From positions 62,001-126,000 of the forward strand of contig NZ_JBANCG010000008.1 of assembly GCF_037026715.1 (NCBI RefSeq): DNA of 64,000 bases. Reading direction: 5' to 3'. The stretch is from Breoghania sp037026715. GTDB lineage: Bacteria > Pseudomonadota > Alphaproteobacteria > Rhizobiales > Stappiaceae. Shown here in pieces: positions 17,130-25,894 of this stretch. Made by a program: the position numbers and the translations under genes. The notes under the pieces are model-generated. The model saw only the letters and a list, made by a program, of their open reading frames with translations. It was not told the origin of the DNA and did not search any database. Position 1 is the first letter of the stretch. Every line of letters starts with the position of its first letter.

Positions 17130-17154
17130 CCGTTTCGCCAGATCCGCGTCTGAC

Positions 17155-17739
17155 TCAATGCGACTGGGGAATGTGGCTCGGGCCTTCCGGACGGATTTCG
17201 GCGACCATGAGCCCCTTGGGGCCTTCGCCGAAACGGACCATGACGGTCTGTCCGGGGCGCAGTTCGGCCAGACCGAAGCGGCGCAGCGTTTCCATGTGGA
17301 CGAAGATGTCCGGCGTGCCATCGCCGCGCGTCAGGAAGCCGTAGCCCTTGACCCGGTTGAACCACTTGACAGTCGCCCGCTCAAAACCGCCGGATGGCGT
17401 CACCTGAACGTGAGTGCGCGAGGGGGGAAGCTGCGAGGGATGAATTGCGGTCGACTCGTCCATCGACAGGACACGAAAGGCCTGCAGACCCTTCGGACGG
17501 CTGAGCACCTCGCACACCACGCGAGCCCCCTCGTAGGCCGTCTGGAATCCGTCGCGCCGGAGGCAGGTCACATGTAGCAGAACGTCCTCGCCGCCGTCGT
17601 CGGGAACGATAAAGCCGTATCCCTTGCCGACATCGAACCATTTGATGGTTCCGGCGACCTCGAGAACGTCGACGGGAGATTCTTCGATCTCCGCCCGGTC
17701 CTCAAATGGACGCAAGTCCGAAGCTAGCTTGGCCCCCAT
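17155..17739 (-). CDS. Double cold-shock-domain protein
   Basis: A 194-residue protein with two cold-shock domains: the first at about 27-95 (GTIKWFDVGKGYGFI, DVLLHVT) and the second at about 120-190 (ATVKWFNRVKGYGFLTR, DIFVHMETLRRF). These OB folds bind single-stranded nucleic acid through the RNP1-like KGYGF and RNP2-like DIFVH motifs. Two-domain proteins of this kind occur in alphaproteobacteria (Caulobacter CspC/CspD) and act as RNA chaperones in cold or stationary phase. The start at 17739 has GAGGCAGAG before it; an upstream ATG eight codons earlier is less likely. The first domain has a divergent RNP2. Confidence 0.93.
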   Translation of the reverse strand: MGAKLASDLRPFEDRAEIEESPVDVLEVAGTIKWFDVGKGYGFIVPDDGGEDVLLHVTCLRRDGFQTAYEGARVVCEVLSRPKGLQAFRVLSMDESTAIHPSQLPPSRTHVQVTPSGGFERATVKWFNRVKGYGFLTRGDGTPDIFVHMETLRRFGLAELRPGQTVMVRFGEGPKGLMVAEIRPEGPSHIPQSH

Positions 17740-17880
17740 TTGGTCTCTGCCTCGTATCCACACCGTAATCTACAAACAGCTCGGCTAACCGATTCCTGTC
17801 TTGAAGGATAACATTCAAGTCCTGAACCGCCAGAGCAAATCGTGAAAAAATCGCAAATTTTTCATTGTTAATACGGCATT

Positions 17881-18639
17881 TTACGCAATGCCCGCGAGAA
17901 AATCCCCGATATTTCCACGCAGAACAAGTTCCGCAGCGTCATCGAGCGGCGTCGGATCGCGGTTGATGATAACGAGCCGCGCGCCCTGCCGCTCCGCGAC
18001 CAGCGGCAGCGACGCCGCCGGCTGCACGGCAAGGGATGAGCCTGCCACAACGAAGAGATCGCACGATTCGGCGAGCTGGAGCGCCCGCTCCATTGCCTCG
18101 ACCGGCATCGCCTGCCCGAAATTGATCACCGCAGACTTGACCAGCCCGCCGCAGGAATCGCAGCGCGGCGAGGTGCCCGATCTCTTTATTATGGCGCGAA
18201 CCTCGTCAAGCTCGTGTCGTGTGCCGCAATTGAGGCAGGCACCGAATGTCGCGTTGCCGTGCAATTCGATCACGCTCTCTCGCGCGCACCCCGCGCGCTG
18301 GTGCAGGCCGTCGATGTTCTGCGTGATAACCGCGGCCACCTTGCCCTGCCCCGCGAGTGTGGCGATGGCGATATGTCCGGCGTTGGGCTTTGCCGCCAGG
18401 AACTGCTCGTTCATCTCGAACCGGCGGCGCCAGTCCTCCAGCCGGATCGCCTCGTCGGAGACGAAGTCATCGAATTCGATGGGCGCCATCCGCGACCATA
18501 TCCCGCCGGGACTTCGAAAATCGGGGATGCCGGATTCGGTCGACATGCCGGCTCCGGTAAAGACGATGCACTGCCGGCTCATGTCGATCAGCCGGGACAA
18601 ACTCTCCCGGCCGGCATTGATGTCACAGACAAGGGTCAT
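17881..18639 (-). CDS. cobB: NAD-dependent protein deacylase (sirtuin)
   Basis: Sirtuins remove acyl groups from lysines while consuming NAD+. The 252-residue protein has the NAD-binding FTGAGMSTESGIPDFRSP (about 27-44), TQNIDGLHQRAG (106-117), catalytic His127 in IELHGN and a complete zinc site: Cys135, Cys138, Cys160 and Cys163. The C-terminal VAGSSLAVQPA and VIINRDPTPLD complete the Rossmann domain. It has no partner nearby. In bacteria the usual substrate is acetyl-CoA synthetase; here none is indicated. The start is uncertain, since no ribosome site precedes 18639 and Met20 is a shorter option. Confidence 0.94.
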   Translation of the reverse strand: MTLVCDINAGRESLSRLIDMSRQCIVFTGAGMSTESGIPDFRSPGGIWSRMAPIEFDDFVSDEAIRLEDWRRRFEMNEQFLAAKPNAGHIAIATLAGQGKVAAVITQNIDGLHQRAGCARESVIELHGNATFGACLNCGTRHELDEVRAIIKRSGTSPRCDSCGGLVKSAVINFGQAMPVEAMERALQLAESCDLFVVAGSSLAVQPAASLPLVAERQGARLVIINRDPTPLDDAAELVLRGNIGDFLAGIA

Positions 18640-18746
18640 ATCTTGTATTTCGGTTTTCCAATTCCCGGTTCAAGGCGGCCATGATGCCCAGCTACCCTTC
18701 CTGAGACCAGTCATCCGCCCGAACCTCCTCCAAATCAAGAGAAGAC

Positions 18747-19190
18747 ATGATGCGATATCTTCACACGATGGTCCGGATTTCCGACATTGATGCGGCACTC
18801 GATTTCTATTGCAACAAGTTTGGCCTGAAGGAAGTCCGCCGGACGGAAAGCGAGGCGGGTCGGTTCACGCTGATCTTCCTGGCCGCCCCCGGCGATGAGG
18901 CTGCGGGCAAGGAAAAGGCGGCGCCCCTTCTGGAGCTTACCTACAACTGGGATCCGGAAACCTATACCGGCGGGCGCAATTTCGGTCACCTCGCCTACGA
19001 GGTCGACGACATCTACGAGACCTGCGAGAAGCTGCGGAGCAACGGCGTGACGATCAACCGCCCCCCGCGCGATGGCCGCATGGCCTTCATCCGCTCCCCC
19101 GACAATATTTCCATTGAGCTCCTGCAAAAAGGCGACGCACTGCCGCCGCAGGAACCCTGGGCCTCCATGGGCAACACCGGCGAATGGTGA
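18747..19190 (+). CDS. gloA: Lactoylglutathione lyase (glyoxalase I)
   Basis: Converts the methylglyoxal-glutathione adduct to S-lactoylglutathione. The 147-residue product shows the paired beta-alpha-beta modules and the four metal ligands of the family: His6 (YLHTMVRI), Glu in LLELTYNWD, His in FGHLAYEVDDI and Glu in SIELLQKG. The start codon pair ATGATG is preceded by AAGAGAAG. The gene is divergent from the sirtuin (107-base gap) and 219 bases before the tRNA. Confidence 0.96.
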   Translation: MMRYLHTMVRISDIDAALDFYCNKFGLKEVRRTESEAGRFTLIFLAAPGDEAAGKEKAAPLLELTYNWDPETYTGGRNFGHLAYEVDDIYETCEKLRSNGVTINRPPRDGRMAFIRSPDNISIELLQKGDALPPQEPWASMGNTGEW

Positions 19191-19330
19191 GCCCTGCCGG
19201 CACCGACTGACATCGCATTTGCGTGCGTCCCGGGGCTTACCTCAGGCGCGCGCGCATGCCGCGCAAGGGCGGTCCGATCGGTACGTCAATTTCTCCTTGG
19301 AAAACATCATGGGGATTGTGGCGTGCCCTC

Positions 19331-19359
19331 TTGCGGTGCGCGGAAAACGCAACTATAAG
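19331..19359 (+). promoter_or_regulatory. Probable sigma-70 promoter of tRNA-Glu
   Basis: TTGCGG (19331-19336) and TATAAG (19354-19359) are separated by exactly 17 bases and lie 50 bases before the tRNA, which leaves a leader of about 44 bases. Confidence 0.6.
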
Positions 19360-19409
19360 CCGACCCACAAGCTGTTCCTGCGGCCCACGCGGCAGAGGAC
19401 ATGCAGCGT

Positions 19410-19484
19410 GCGCCCATCGTCTAGCGGTTAGGACGCCGCCCTTTCACGGCGGAAACAGGGGTTCGATTCCCCTTGGGCGTACCA
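19410..19484 (+). tRNA. tRNA-Glu (anticodon UUC)
   Basis: The cloverleaf folds cleanly: acceptor GCGCCCA/TGGGCGT (first pair G-U), D-arm with GTCTAGCGGTTAGGAC, anticodon stem CCGCC/GGCGG with loop CTTTCAC (anticodon TTC), T-arm AGGGG-TTCGATT-CCCCT. The CCA end is encoded at 19482-19484. The sequence is a typical alphaproteobacterial tRNA-Glu. No attachment-site duplication is seen. Confidence 0.96.
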
Positions 19485-19545
19485 CTCCTCCCCCCTCCAC
19501 ATTGCGTTTCCTTCTCCTGACTTTTGTCGGCCTCTCCCGCATTCG

Positions 19546-22236
19546 TCAGCCGGCGCTGGCCAAAATCGCGACCGGGAACCGGGCGAGCATACGCTCGACC
19601 GCCACAGGCCCGTTGATTTCCATCGTTTCGCCCGTAACGACGTCTACGAATTCCCGGCCGGCGGCTGAGCCCGGCAATTCCACCACGGTATCCTGCCAGC
19701 GAGATGGCTCGATGTGCGGGTGGCGGGCGCCCGCGAGAAGCGACAGGGCAAGGCGCGGCACGACGGTGATCGCCATGTCCGGCCCCTTCAGCCGTGCAAA
19801 AGCCAGGACGTTATCGGCAAAGCGGCCGCGCACCTTCAGGGCCCGGTAGACGCCTTGGGAAAAGAGTTCCGGACGCTCGCCCCGCAGCCGCAAGCCGGCC
19901 CGCAGCAGCGCGAACTTCGGCGCGCCCGATTGCCAGTCATTCATCGGGTCCGTCGTGGCCGTTGAGGCTTCGGCCATTTCCGCGAGCCTTGTAAAATCGA
20001 CAGGCCGGCGGTTGTCCGGATCAACCAGGCTGAAATCCCAGACCTCGCTGCCCTGATAGATGTCGGGCACTCCGGGAGCCGTGAGCTTGATGGCAAGTTG
20101 CGAAAGACCGTTCAGCGCACCGGCCCGCCAGAGCGGAGCGCAGGTGGCTGCGAAGTCGCTCAGGAACGCAGCACCTGTCGACCACGAAAGCGCCTGCCGG
20201 ACGAATTCCGTGACCGCTTCCTCATAGGCGGCTGCCTGATCGGTCCAGCTCGTGCGGCGCTTGGCCTCGCGCAACGCCTTTTCCATGAAGGCGCGCATGC
20301 GCGCGCACAACGGTTCGAGATCCGGGCGCTCCTCGCCAATCAGTTCCGCCGGCCATACGCCTGCAAGCGCCTGATAAAATAGCCATTCGTCCGCCCGGTC
20401 AGGCGCGACGCCCCCCTCCAAACGCCGGCGGAAAGCGGCGTTCATTGCGGACCATCGCTCGGTCGCGGCACACCATTGTTGCGGCATCTCGCTCAGCGCG
20501 TAGAGCCGGGCCCGGGCATCCTCGCCGCGTTTGGTGTCGTGCGTCGCCGTGGCCGACAAGCCGTCCGGTTCATTCGCCTGCCGTCGAGCCATGGCGACAT
20601 GAAAGACCTCGCAGGATGCGCCGAAGACATCCGGGGCGCCGCCCACTTCGTTCAGCGCAATCAATCTGTTGTAGCGATAATAGACCGTATCCTCCGCCCC
20701 TTTCGCCATGACCGGCCCGCTCGTCTGCTGCAACCGGACGGCAAAGGCCTCGACCTCGTCCTTCAGCGAAGGTTCCGGAGGTTCGAGGAGCGCCAGACGT
20801 TCGATGAAATCGATGGCGGCGGGATTGTCGATGCGGCGGGCGGTCCGGGCGGACCTCGCCGCCTGCCCGATCAGGACGCGGTCCAGCGGATCGATGCCGT
20901 TGCCATCCACGTAGGTGCGATAGACGGGCAGCGCGGCAATGAACTCGACAATCGCCTGGCGCAACGAATCCCGCCCGAGATCGCGCGTCTTCAGGGAACC
21001 AGAGGCAATCGCAACCGCGCGTTCGGTCAGGACATCCAGTTCGCTTGCGAGATTGCGCGACAGGATTTCCCGCTTGCACTCCGCGATCTGGCGGTCGAAG
21101 GCAACCCGGTCCCCCGTGAAGCCCTCGTAGGCCTCGGTCATGTCCGCGCGCTGCGCGCGATCGACGAAAAGCCTGGCGAGCGCGGTAATGAACTCGTATC
21201 CCGTGGTGCCGCTCATCGGCCAGTCGCGGCGCGGCTCCTCGCTCCCCTCCAGAATTTTCTCCACAAACACGGGAAACGCCTTGCCGGGGCAGAGCCCGCG
21301 AAGCCGTTCCAGATAGCCTTTCGGGTCGGCAAGACCATCGATGTGATCGATCCGCAGACCATCGACCCGGCCCTCGTCGATCAGAACGCGCAACCGAGCG
21401 TGCACGTCCTCGAAGACAGCGGGATCCTCGACACGCAGACAGACGAGATCGGAAATCTCGAAGAACCGCCGATAGGACAGCGCCTCGCGCCCCAACCGCC
21501 AATGGGCGAGCCGCCACGGCTGCGCTTCATGCAGGGCATGGATATCCTGCGCGGACAGAGCGTCGAGGGTTTCGTCGATCTTCGCGCGAAATGCCTGGTC
21601 GCCTGCCAGTCGGGCAAGTTCGCCTTTCAGCTCCGCCGCGCTCCCGGCCGTCGTTTCGGCAAAAGCCTCTCCGAGCGCTTTCGCTTCCCGGTGATCGACG
21701 CGATCGAGGATCCGGGCATAGCTCGGTGGCGTCAGCGGCAGCGTGCGGTCGTAAAAGGCAAGATCGAAGCCCCCCGCCCCGGGGGCCTGCGTCACGGCGA
21801 ATTCGCCGCGCTCGATCATTGTGCCATAGGGTTCGCCCAGCACCGGCAGGAGCAGCCGAGGCGCGGACCAGTCGATATCGAAATGCCGCGCATACGGGCT
21901 CTGTCGACCCCATTCCAGTACCGAGTGCCACCACGGATTGGCCTCGTTTGCCGCCATGTGGTTCGGAACGAAATCGAGGATGAGCCCGAGCCCCTCGCGC
22001 TTCAGCGCGTCCGACAGGCGAACGAACCCCTCCTCCCCGCCGAGCGCGTCGTCGAAGCGGTCGTTTCGCGCAACGTCATAGCCGTGCGTTGAGCCCGGGG
22101 CAGCGGCGAAGATCGGGGGGGCGTAAAGATGGCTGATGCCGAGAGCGGCGAGATAGCCGGCGAGGTCCGCCGCACGCTCGAACGTCATGCCATTGCGGAA
22201 TTGCAGACGATACGTCGCCGTGAATGGTGTGGTCAT
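19546..22236 (-). CDS. treY: Maltooligosyl trehalose synthase
   Basis: Rearranges the reducing-end alpha-1,4 bond of a glucan to an alpha,alpha-1,1 bond, giving maltooligosyl trehalose for TreZ. The 896-residue product starts at 22236, whose ATG overlaps the malQ stop as ATGA; the frame is open far upstream but that part lies over malQ. Family motifs include ATYRLQFRNGMTFERAADL, ISHLYAPPIF, GYDV, LDFVPNHMA and the catalytic VDGLRIDHIDGLADPKGYL. The FVEKILEGSEEPR region carries the acid/base Glu, and TATHDTKRGEDARARL and APGVPDIYQGSEVWDFSLVDPDNRRPVD follow. It is the last gene of the operon. Confidence 0.97.
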   Translation of the reverse strand: MTTPFTATYRLQFRNGMTFERAADLAGYLAALGISHLYAPPIFAAAPGSTHGYDVARNDRFDDALGGEEGFVRLSDALKREGLGLILDFVPNHMAANEANPWWHSVLEWGRQSPYARHFDIDWSAPRLLLPVLGEPYGTMIERGEFAVTQAPGAGGFDLAFYDRTLPLTPPSYARILDRVDHREAKALGEAFAETTAGSAAELKGELARLAGDQAFRAKIDETLDALSAQDIHALHEAQPWRLAHWRLGREALSYRRFFEISDLVCLRVEDPAVFEDVHARLRVLIDEGRVDGLRIDHIDGLADPKGYLERLRGLCPGKAFPVFVEKILEGSEEPRRDWPMSGTTGYEFITALARLFVDRAQRADMTEAYEGFTGDRVAFDRQIAECKREILSRNLASELDVLTERAVAIASGSLKTRDLGRDSLRQAIVEFIAALPVYRTYVDGNGIDPLDRVLIGQAARSARTARRIDNPAAIDFIERLALLEPPEPSLKDEVEAFAVRLQQTSGPVMAKGAEDTVYYRYNRLIALNEVGGAPDVFGASCEVFHVAMARRQANEPDGLSATATHDTKRGEDARARLYALSEMPQQWCAATERWSAMNAAFRRRLEGGVAPDRADEWLFYQALAGVWPAELIGEERPDLEPLCARMRAFMEKALREAKRRTSWTDQAAAYEEAVTEFVRQALSWSTGAAFLSDFAATCAPLWRAGALNGLSQLAIKLTAPGVPDIYQGSEVWDFSLVDPDNRRPVDFTRLAEMAEASTATTDPMNDWQSGAPKFALLRAGLRLRGERPELFSQGVYRALKVRGRFADNVLAFARLKGPDMAITVVPRLALSLLAGARHPHIEPSRWQDTVVELPGSAAGREFVDVVTGETMEINGPVAVERMLARFPVAILASAG

Positions 22237-24092
22237 TTCGCGCGCTCCCTGGTCACGGCGTCGACAACCGTCCTCCATGCGGGGCGCGCGGACGCCTCCT
22301 CCACCGCAGATGCAGTGCGCAGACGCCAGTTCGGATATTCCTTCCACGTGCCCGGCACGTTGACGGGCCTTGCGGCCTCGCAAAGATCTTCCACCTGCAC
22401 GCCGAAAAGCCGCGAAGGCGTGCGCGCGAGAAAGACGTGCGCGGCCGTTGCAATCTCGTCCACGTCCGCAGATGCGAGTGTCCGGGCGCAGCGCGGGGGA
22501 AGATCTCGCCGGAGCCGGTCGATGAGCGCGGCGCGATCGCGTGCGCGGCCCTCCCGCCGGGCATCCGCATCCCCCTGCCCGAGCAGTCCGAGCTCCTGGA
22601 AAAGATCGATATCGCTTCCCGCCCACCAGCCGCGAAACGGAGGCAGATCGTGGGTGGAGACGGTCACGAAAGCCTGCCGCCTGTAGGAGGATGCTGCCCG
22701 GAATGCGTTTCGAACCCATTCGAAATAGAGCACGCGATAGGACTGGAGGTCGGCGTCCCGCATGATGCGGCCGAACCCCTTTGGCACGGTTCCCAGATCC
22801 TCGCCGATGATGATGGTCCCGTACCTGTTTGAAACGTCGCTCAAGGTCCGGAGCATCGACGCCAGCGGATAGTGGACGTAGCAGCCGTCGGTCGCGGGAA
22901 ATCCTTCCGGGATCCAGAACAGCCGGGTCAGGCTCATCGCATGATCGATCCGGATGGCGCCGGCGTGACGCGACACGGCCTCCAGCACATCGCGCAAGGG
23001 CTGGTAGTCCCGTTCATGCAGCGCGCGCGGCGACATCGGCGCGAGCCCCCAGTCCTGACCACCGGTGAAGAAGGCATCCGGCGGCGCCCCGACATTTGCG
23101 CCCGGAACCACCAGATCGGGATCGCTCCATGTCGCGGAACCGTCGGGTGCGGTTCCAACGGCCACATCGAGATAGAGCCCGATGCGCATTCCCGCGCCCC
23201 GCGCCCTCTCCGCGGCACGCGCGAGCTGGCGATCCGCGACCCATTGCAGCCAGAACTGATAGCCGACCTCGTGACCATGATCCTGCGCGAACCGGGCGAC
23301 GGCATCGGTTCTCGGACTTCTGTAGTCCTCCGGCCAATCGCGCCACCCGGCACCGAAGTCGGCCGCGAGATGAGCGGAAAGCGCCTCGAAAAGCACATGA
23401 AGGCGCAAGGCCTCGCCGCCTTCGGCCACAAAGCGGTCGAAAGAGGCGCGGGCCTGCTCCTGCCAGAGTGCGGGCGCTTCACAGAGGTCATCCCAGCAGG
23501 CGCGCAGCGTCGCCAGCTTCAGCCTCGCCACAGAAGTGTAATCCACCCAGTCCGCATCGCGCAGACGCGCCGCCTCTTCGGTTTCGACGGGCGGCGGCTC
23601 CTGCAATCCCGGGATGGCATCAATTGCGATGTAAAGCGGGTTGAGAAACAGCCGGTTGGACGGCGAGAACGGGCTGCAGCGTTCCGGATCGGCGGAAAAG
23701 AGCGCATGCAGCGGGTTCACGCCGACGAAATCGGCGCCATCCGCAGCCACCTGTTCGGCAAGGCGCGCCAGATCCTCGAAATCGCCGATGCCGTGATTGC
23801 GCTTGGTGCGCAGACCGTAGAGCTGGCAGGTGACGCCCCAGCACCGCCCCTCGGCGAGCCAGTTCGGCATGTAGCTGCGCGCCACCGCGACCGGATCGTC
23901 AGCCGCGTCGCGCTTCGGCGCCGCTTCCAGGTTCCGCAGGACTTCTTCCGGCGTTGCCGCGCTGACCGACATGGCCGACAGCACGGCGCGTCGCGCCTCG
24001 GGCGAGGAACGCACGGTCTCGCCGGTTCCTGTCTCGTAGCCGAGCTGAAGCCCATAAGCCTCACACAGGCGGTCGAAAGCACGCTCGCTCAT
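22233..24092 (-). CDS. malQ: 4-alpha-glucanotransferase
   Basis: Transfers alpha-1,4-glucan segments between chains (disproportionation), changing chain lengths for the neighbouring enzymes. The 619-residue GH77 protein has GVTCQLYGLRTKRNHGIGDFEDL, ADFVGVNPLHALF, SPFSPSNRLFLNPLYI, the catalytic Asp in GAIRIDHAMSLTRLFW, IIGEDLGTVP (acid/base Glu) and TVSTHDLPPFRGWW. The N-terminal ~90 residues are the usual extra domain. Both ends overlap neighbours by ATGA (treZ upstream, treY downstream). Confidence 0.96.
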   Translation of the reverse strand: MSERAFDRLCEAYGLQLGYETGTGETVRSSPEARRAVLSAMSVSAATPEEVLRNLEAAPKRDAADDPVAVARSYMPNWLAEGRCWGVTCQLYGLRTKRNHGIGDFEDLARLAEQVAADGADFVGVNPLHALFSADPERCSPFSPSNRLFLNPLYIAIDAIPGLQEPPPVETEEAARLRDADWVDYTSVARLKLATLRACWDDLCEAPALWQEQARASFDRFVAEGGEALRLHVLFEALSAHLAADFGAGWRDWPEDYRSPRTDAVARFAQDHGHEVGYQFWLQWVADRQLARAAERARGAGMRIGLYLDVAVGTAPDGSATWSDPDLVVPGANVGAPPDAFFTGGQDWGLAPMSPRALHERDYQPLRDVLEAVSRHAGAIRIDHAMSLTRLFWIPEGFPATDGCYVHYPLASMLRTLSDVSNRYGTIIIGEDLGTVPKGFGRIMRDADLQSYRVLYFEWVRNAFRAASSYRRQAFVTVSTHDLPPFRGWWAGSDIDLFQELGLLGQGDADARREGRARDRAALIDRLRRDLPPRCARTLASADVDEIATAAHVFLARTPSRLFGVQVEDLCEAARPVNVPGTWKEYPNWRLRTASAVEEASARPAWRTVVDAVTRERAK

Positions 24093-25894
24093 GACGCATC
24101 CAGGAAGACGGACACGAACCAGGGCGGCAACATTGTGTCCCCATCGACGCCGTCACTGCGATAGAGCACCCTTCCGGCCGGAGCCCCCGCGGGAAGCTTC
24201 GCGGGCGCGTCGTCGAGATTGGCCGTCATCATCAGGCTGGAGCCGTCGCCAAGCCGCCAGGAAACGGCGAAAGCCCTGCCGGCGACGGTCGCCTCGCCAT
24301 TGTGTGTGCTCATGCCCACCAGCCTCGGCACGATTTCGCTGCGGCGAATGGCAAGCAGCCGACGGAAGAGATCGAGACGCGCCTTGCCGGCGGGTTCCTC
24401 ACGTTTGCGCCAATCGATGCGGGAGGCCTCGAAGGTTTCAAGCGCATTCGGATCAGCGATCTTCTCGCGGTTGGCCGGATCGGCGAAACGCTCGAACCGC
24501 TTGAACTCGCGCCGACGCCCTTCGCGCACGGCGTCCGCCAGTTCTCCGTCGAAATCGGTGAAGAAGCCAAAGGGGTTGGTCTCGCCCCATTCCTCGCCCA
24601 TGAAGATGAGGGGGATCTGCGGCGACAAGAGCAGAATTGCCGTCAGCGCTTCGAGCCGGTTTGCCGGCACGAGAGCGGCGAGACGTTCGTTGAACGCGCG
24701 ATTGCCGATCTGGTCGTGGTTCTGCAGGAAATTGACCATCGCGACCGGCGGCAGATCGGCGCTCGGCTCGCCACGTGGAGCATTCTCCCAGAATTGCGAG
24801 ATCTCCCCCTGATAGACGTATCCTTCCGCAAGGGCCCTTGCGAGATCACCCACCGGGTCGTCGCCATAATCGACATAGTAACCTTCTTTCTCCCCGGTTG
24901 CGGCGACATGGGCCGCGTGGTGGAAGTCATCGTTCCACTCCGCCGTATAGAGACGCGGCCTGCCCGCGCTGTCGCGCTGGTGGAAGCGGGTTATGTTGCG
25001 GTCGTCCTCGGTCGTCAGATGAATGGAGCGATCGCCGATGCGGGCCCGCACCGTCCTGGCAATCTCTTCCAGAAGCGGGACTTCCGACGTGTCCTGAATC
25101 TCGTTGACGGCGTCGAGCCGGAGACCGTCGAAACGGTACTCTTCCAGCCAATACAAAGCATTGTCGATGAAGAAATCGCGCACCGGCTGGCGTTCATAGG
25201 CGATCGCCGCCCCCCATGGCGTCTGGCGCGCGTCGGTGAAGAACTCCGGCGCATAGAGATGAAGATAGTTCCCGTCCGGCCCGAAATGGTTGTAGACGAC
25301 ATCCAGAAGCACCATCAGGCCACGGGCGTGGGCCGCATCCACAAGGGCCTTCAGGTCGTCGGGCGTCCCGTAAGCCGGATGGGGGGCGTAGTGCAGCACT
25401 CCGTCATAGCCCCAGCCGCGATTGCCGCCGAACTGGGCGACGGGCATGAGCTCGATGGCTGAAATCCCCACCTCGCAAAGGTGATCGAGCTTCGCGGCAA
25501 TGCCCGCAAAGGTTCCCTCCGGCGAGAATGTCCCGGTATGCACTTCAAGGATCACCGCCTCTTCCCATGATTGGCCGCGCCAATCCAGAACGTTCCAGCG
25601 GTAGGCTGTGGGATCGACCAGCAAGGACGGTCCATGCACATCGCCGACCTGCGCCCGGGCAGCGGGGTCCGGGACGGCGGTATCATCAGGCAACTGGAAG
25701 GCATAGGCATCACCCGGCCCCAGCAGGTCTGTTTCGACCGAGAACCACCCGTCCGGCGAACGCAGCATGTCGACCGGCCGGCCTCTCGCGACCAGCGTGA
25801 GGTGATCGAGCCTCGGCGCCCACAGGGAGACGCGGACGCCGCCCTCGACGATTTCCGCGCCCCAATGCCGTCGATAGGAGAAGCTGCGGGTCAT
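24089..25894 (-). CDS. treZ: Malto-oligosyltrehalose trehalohydrolase
   Basis: Releases trehalose from maltooligosyl trehalose made by TreY. The 601-residue GH13 enzyme has an N-terminal beta-sandwich (about 1-110, starting RRHWGAEIVEGGVRVSLWAP), then EVHTGTFSPEGTF, IELMPVAQFGGNRGWGYDGV, VVYNHFGPDGNYL, the nucleophile Asp in FDGLRLDAVNEIQDTS, TTEDDRN and NFLQNHDQIGNRA with the transition-state Asp. The C-terminal domain is a short beta-sandwich. ATGA overlaps join it to glgX and malQ. Confidence 0.97.
   Translation of the reverse strand: MTRSFSYRRHWGAEIVEGGVRVSLWAPRLDHLTLVARGRPVDMLRSPDGWFSVETDLLGPGDAYAFQLPDDTAVPDPAARAQVGDVHGPSLLVDPTAYRWNVLDWRGQSWEEAVILEVHTGTFSPEGTFAGIAAKLDHLCEVGISAIELMPVAQFGGNRGWGYDGVLHYAPHPAYGTPDDLKALVDAAHARGLMVLLDVVYNHFGPDGNYLHLYAPEFFTDARQTPWGAAIAYERQPVRDFFIDNALYWLEEYRFDGLRLDAVNEIQDTSEVPLLEEIARTVRARIGDRSIHLTTEDDRNITRFHQRDSAGRPRLYTAEWNDDFHHAAHVAATGEKEGYYVDYGDDPVGDLARALAEGYVYQGEISQFWENAPRGEPSADLPPVAMVNFLQNHDQIGNRAFNERLAALVPANRLEALTAILLLSPQIPLIFMGEEWGETNPFGFFTDFDGELADAVREGRRREFKRFERFADPANREKIADPNALETFEASRIDWRKREEPAGKARLDLFRRLLAIRRSEIVPRLVGMSTHNGEATVAGRAFAVSWRLGDGSSLMMTANLDDAPAKLPAGAPAGRVLYRSDGVDGDTMLPPWFVSVFLDAS

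Noticed and set aside
19410..19500. tRNA-Glu as an integration site
   Set aside because: There is no duplicate of the tRNA 3' end within the window and no integrase gene nearby.
20476..22092. Open frame of 538 codons on the plus strand opposite treY
   Set aside because: Antisense to a complete treY; sequence is low-complexity Arg/Gly/Pro-rich.
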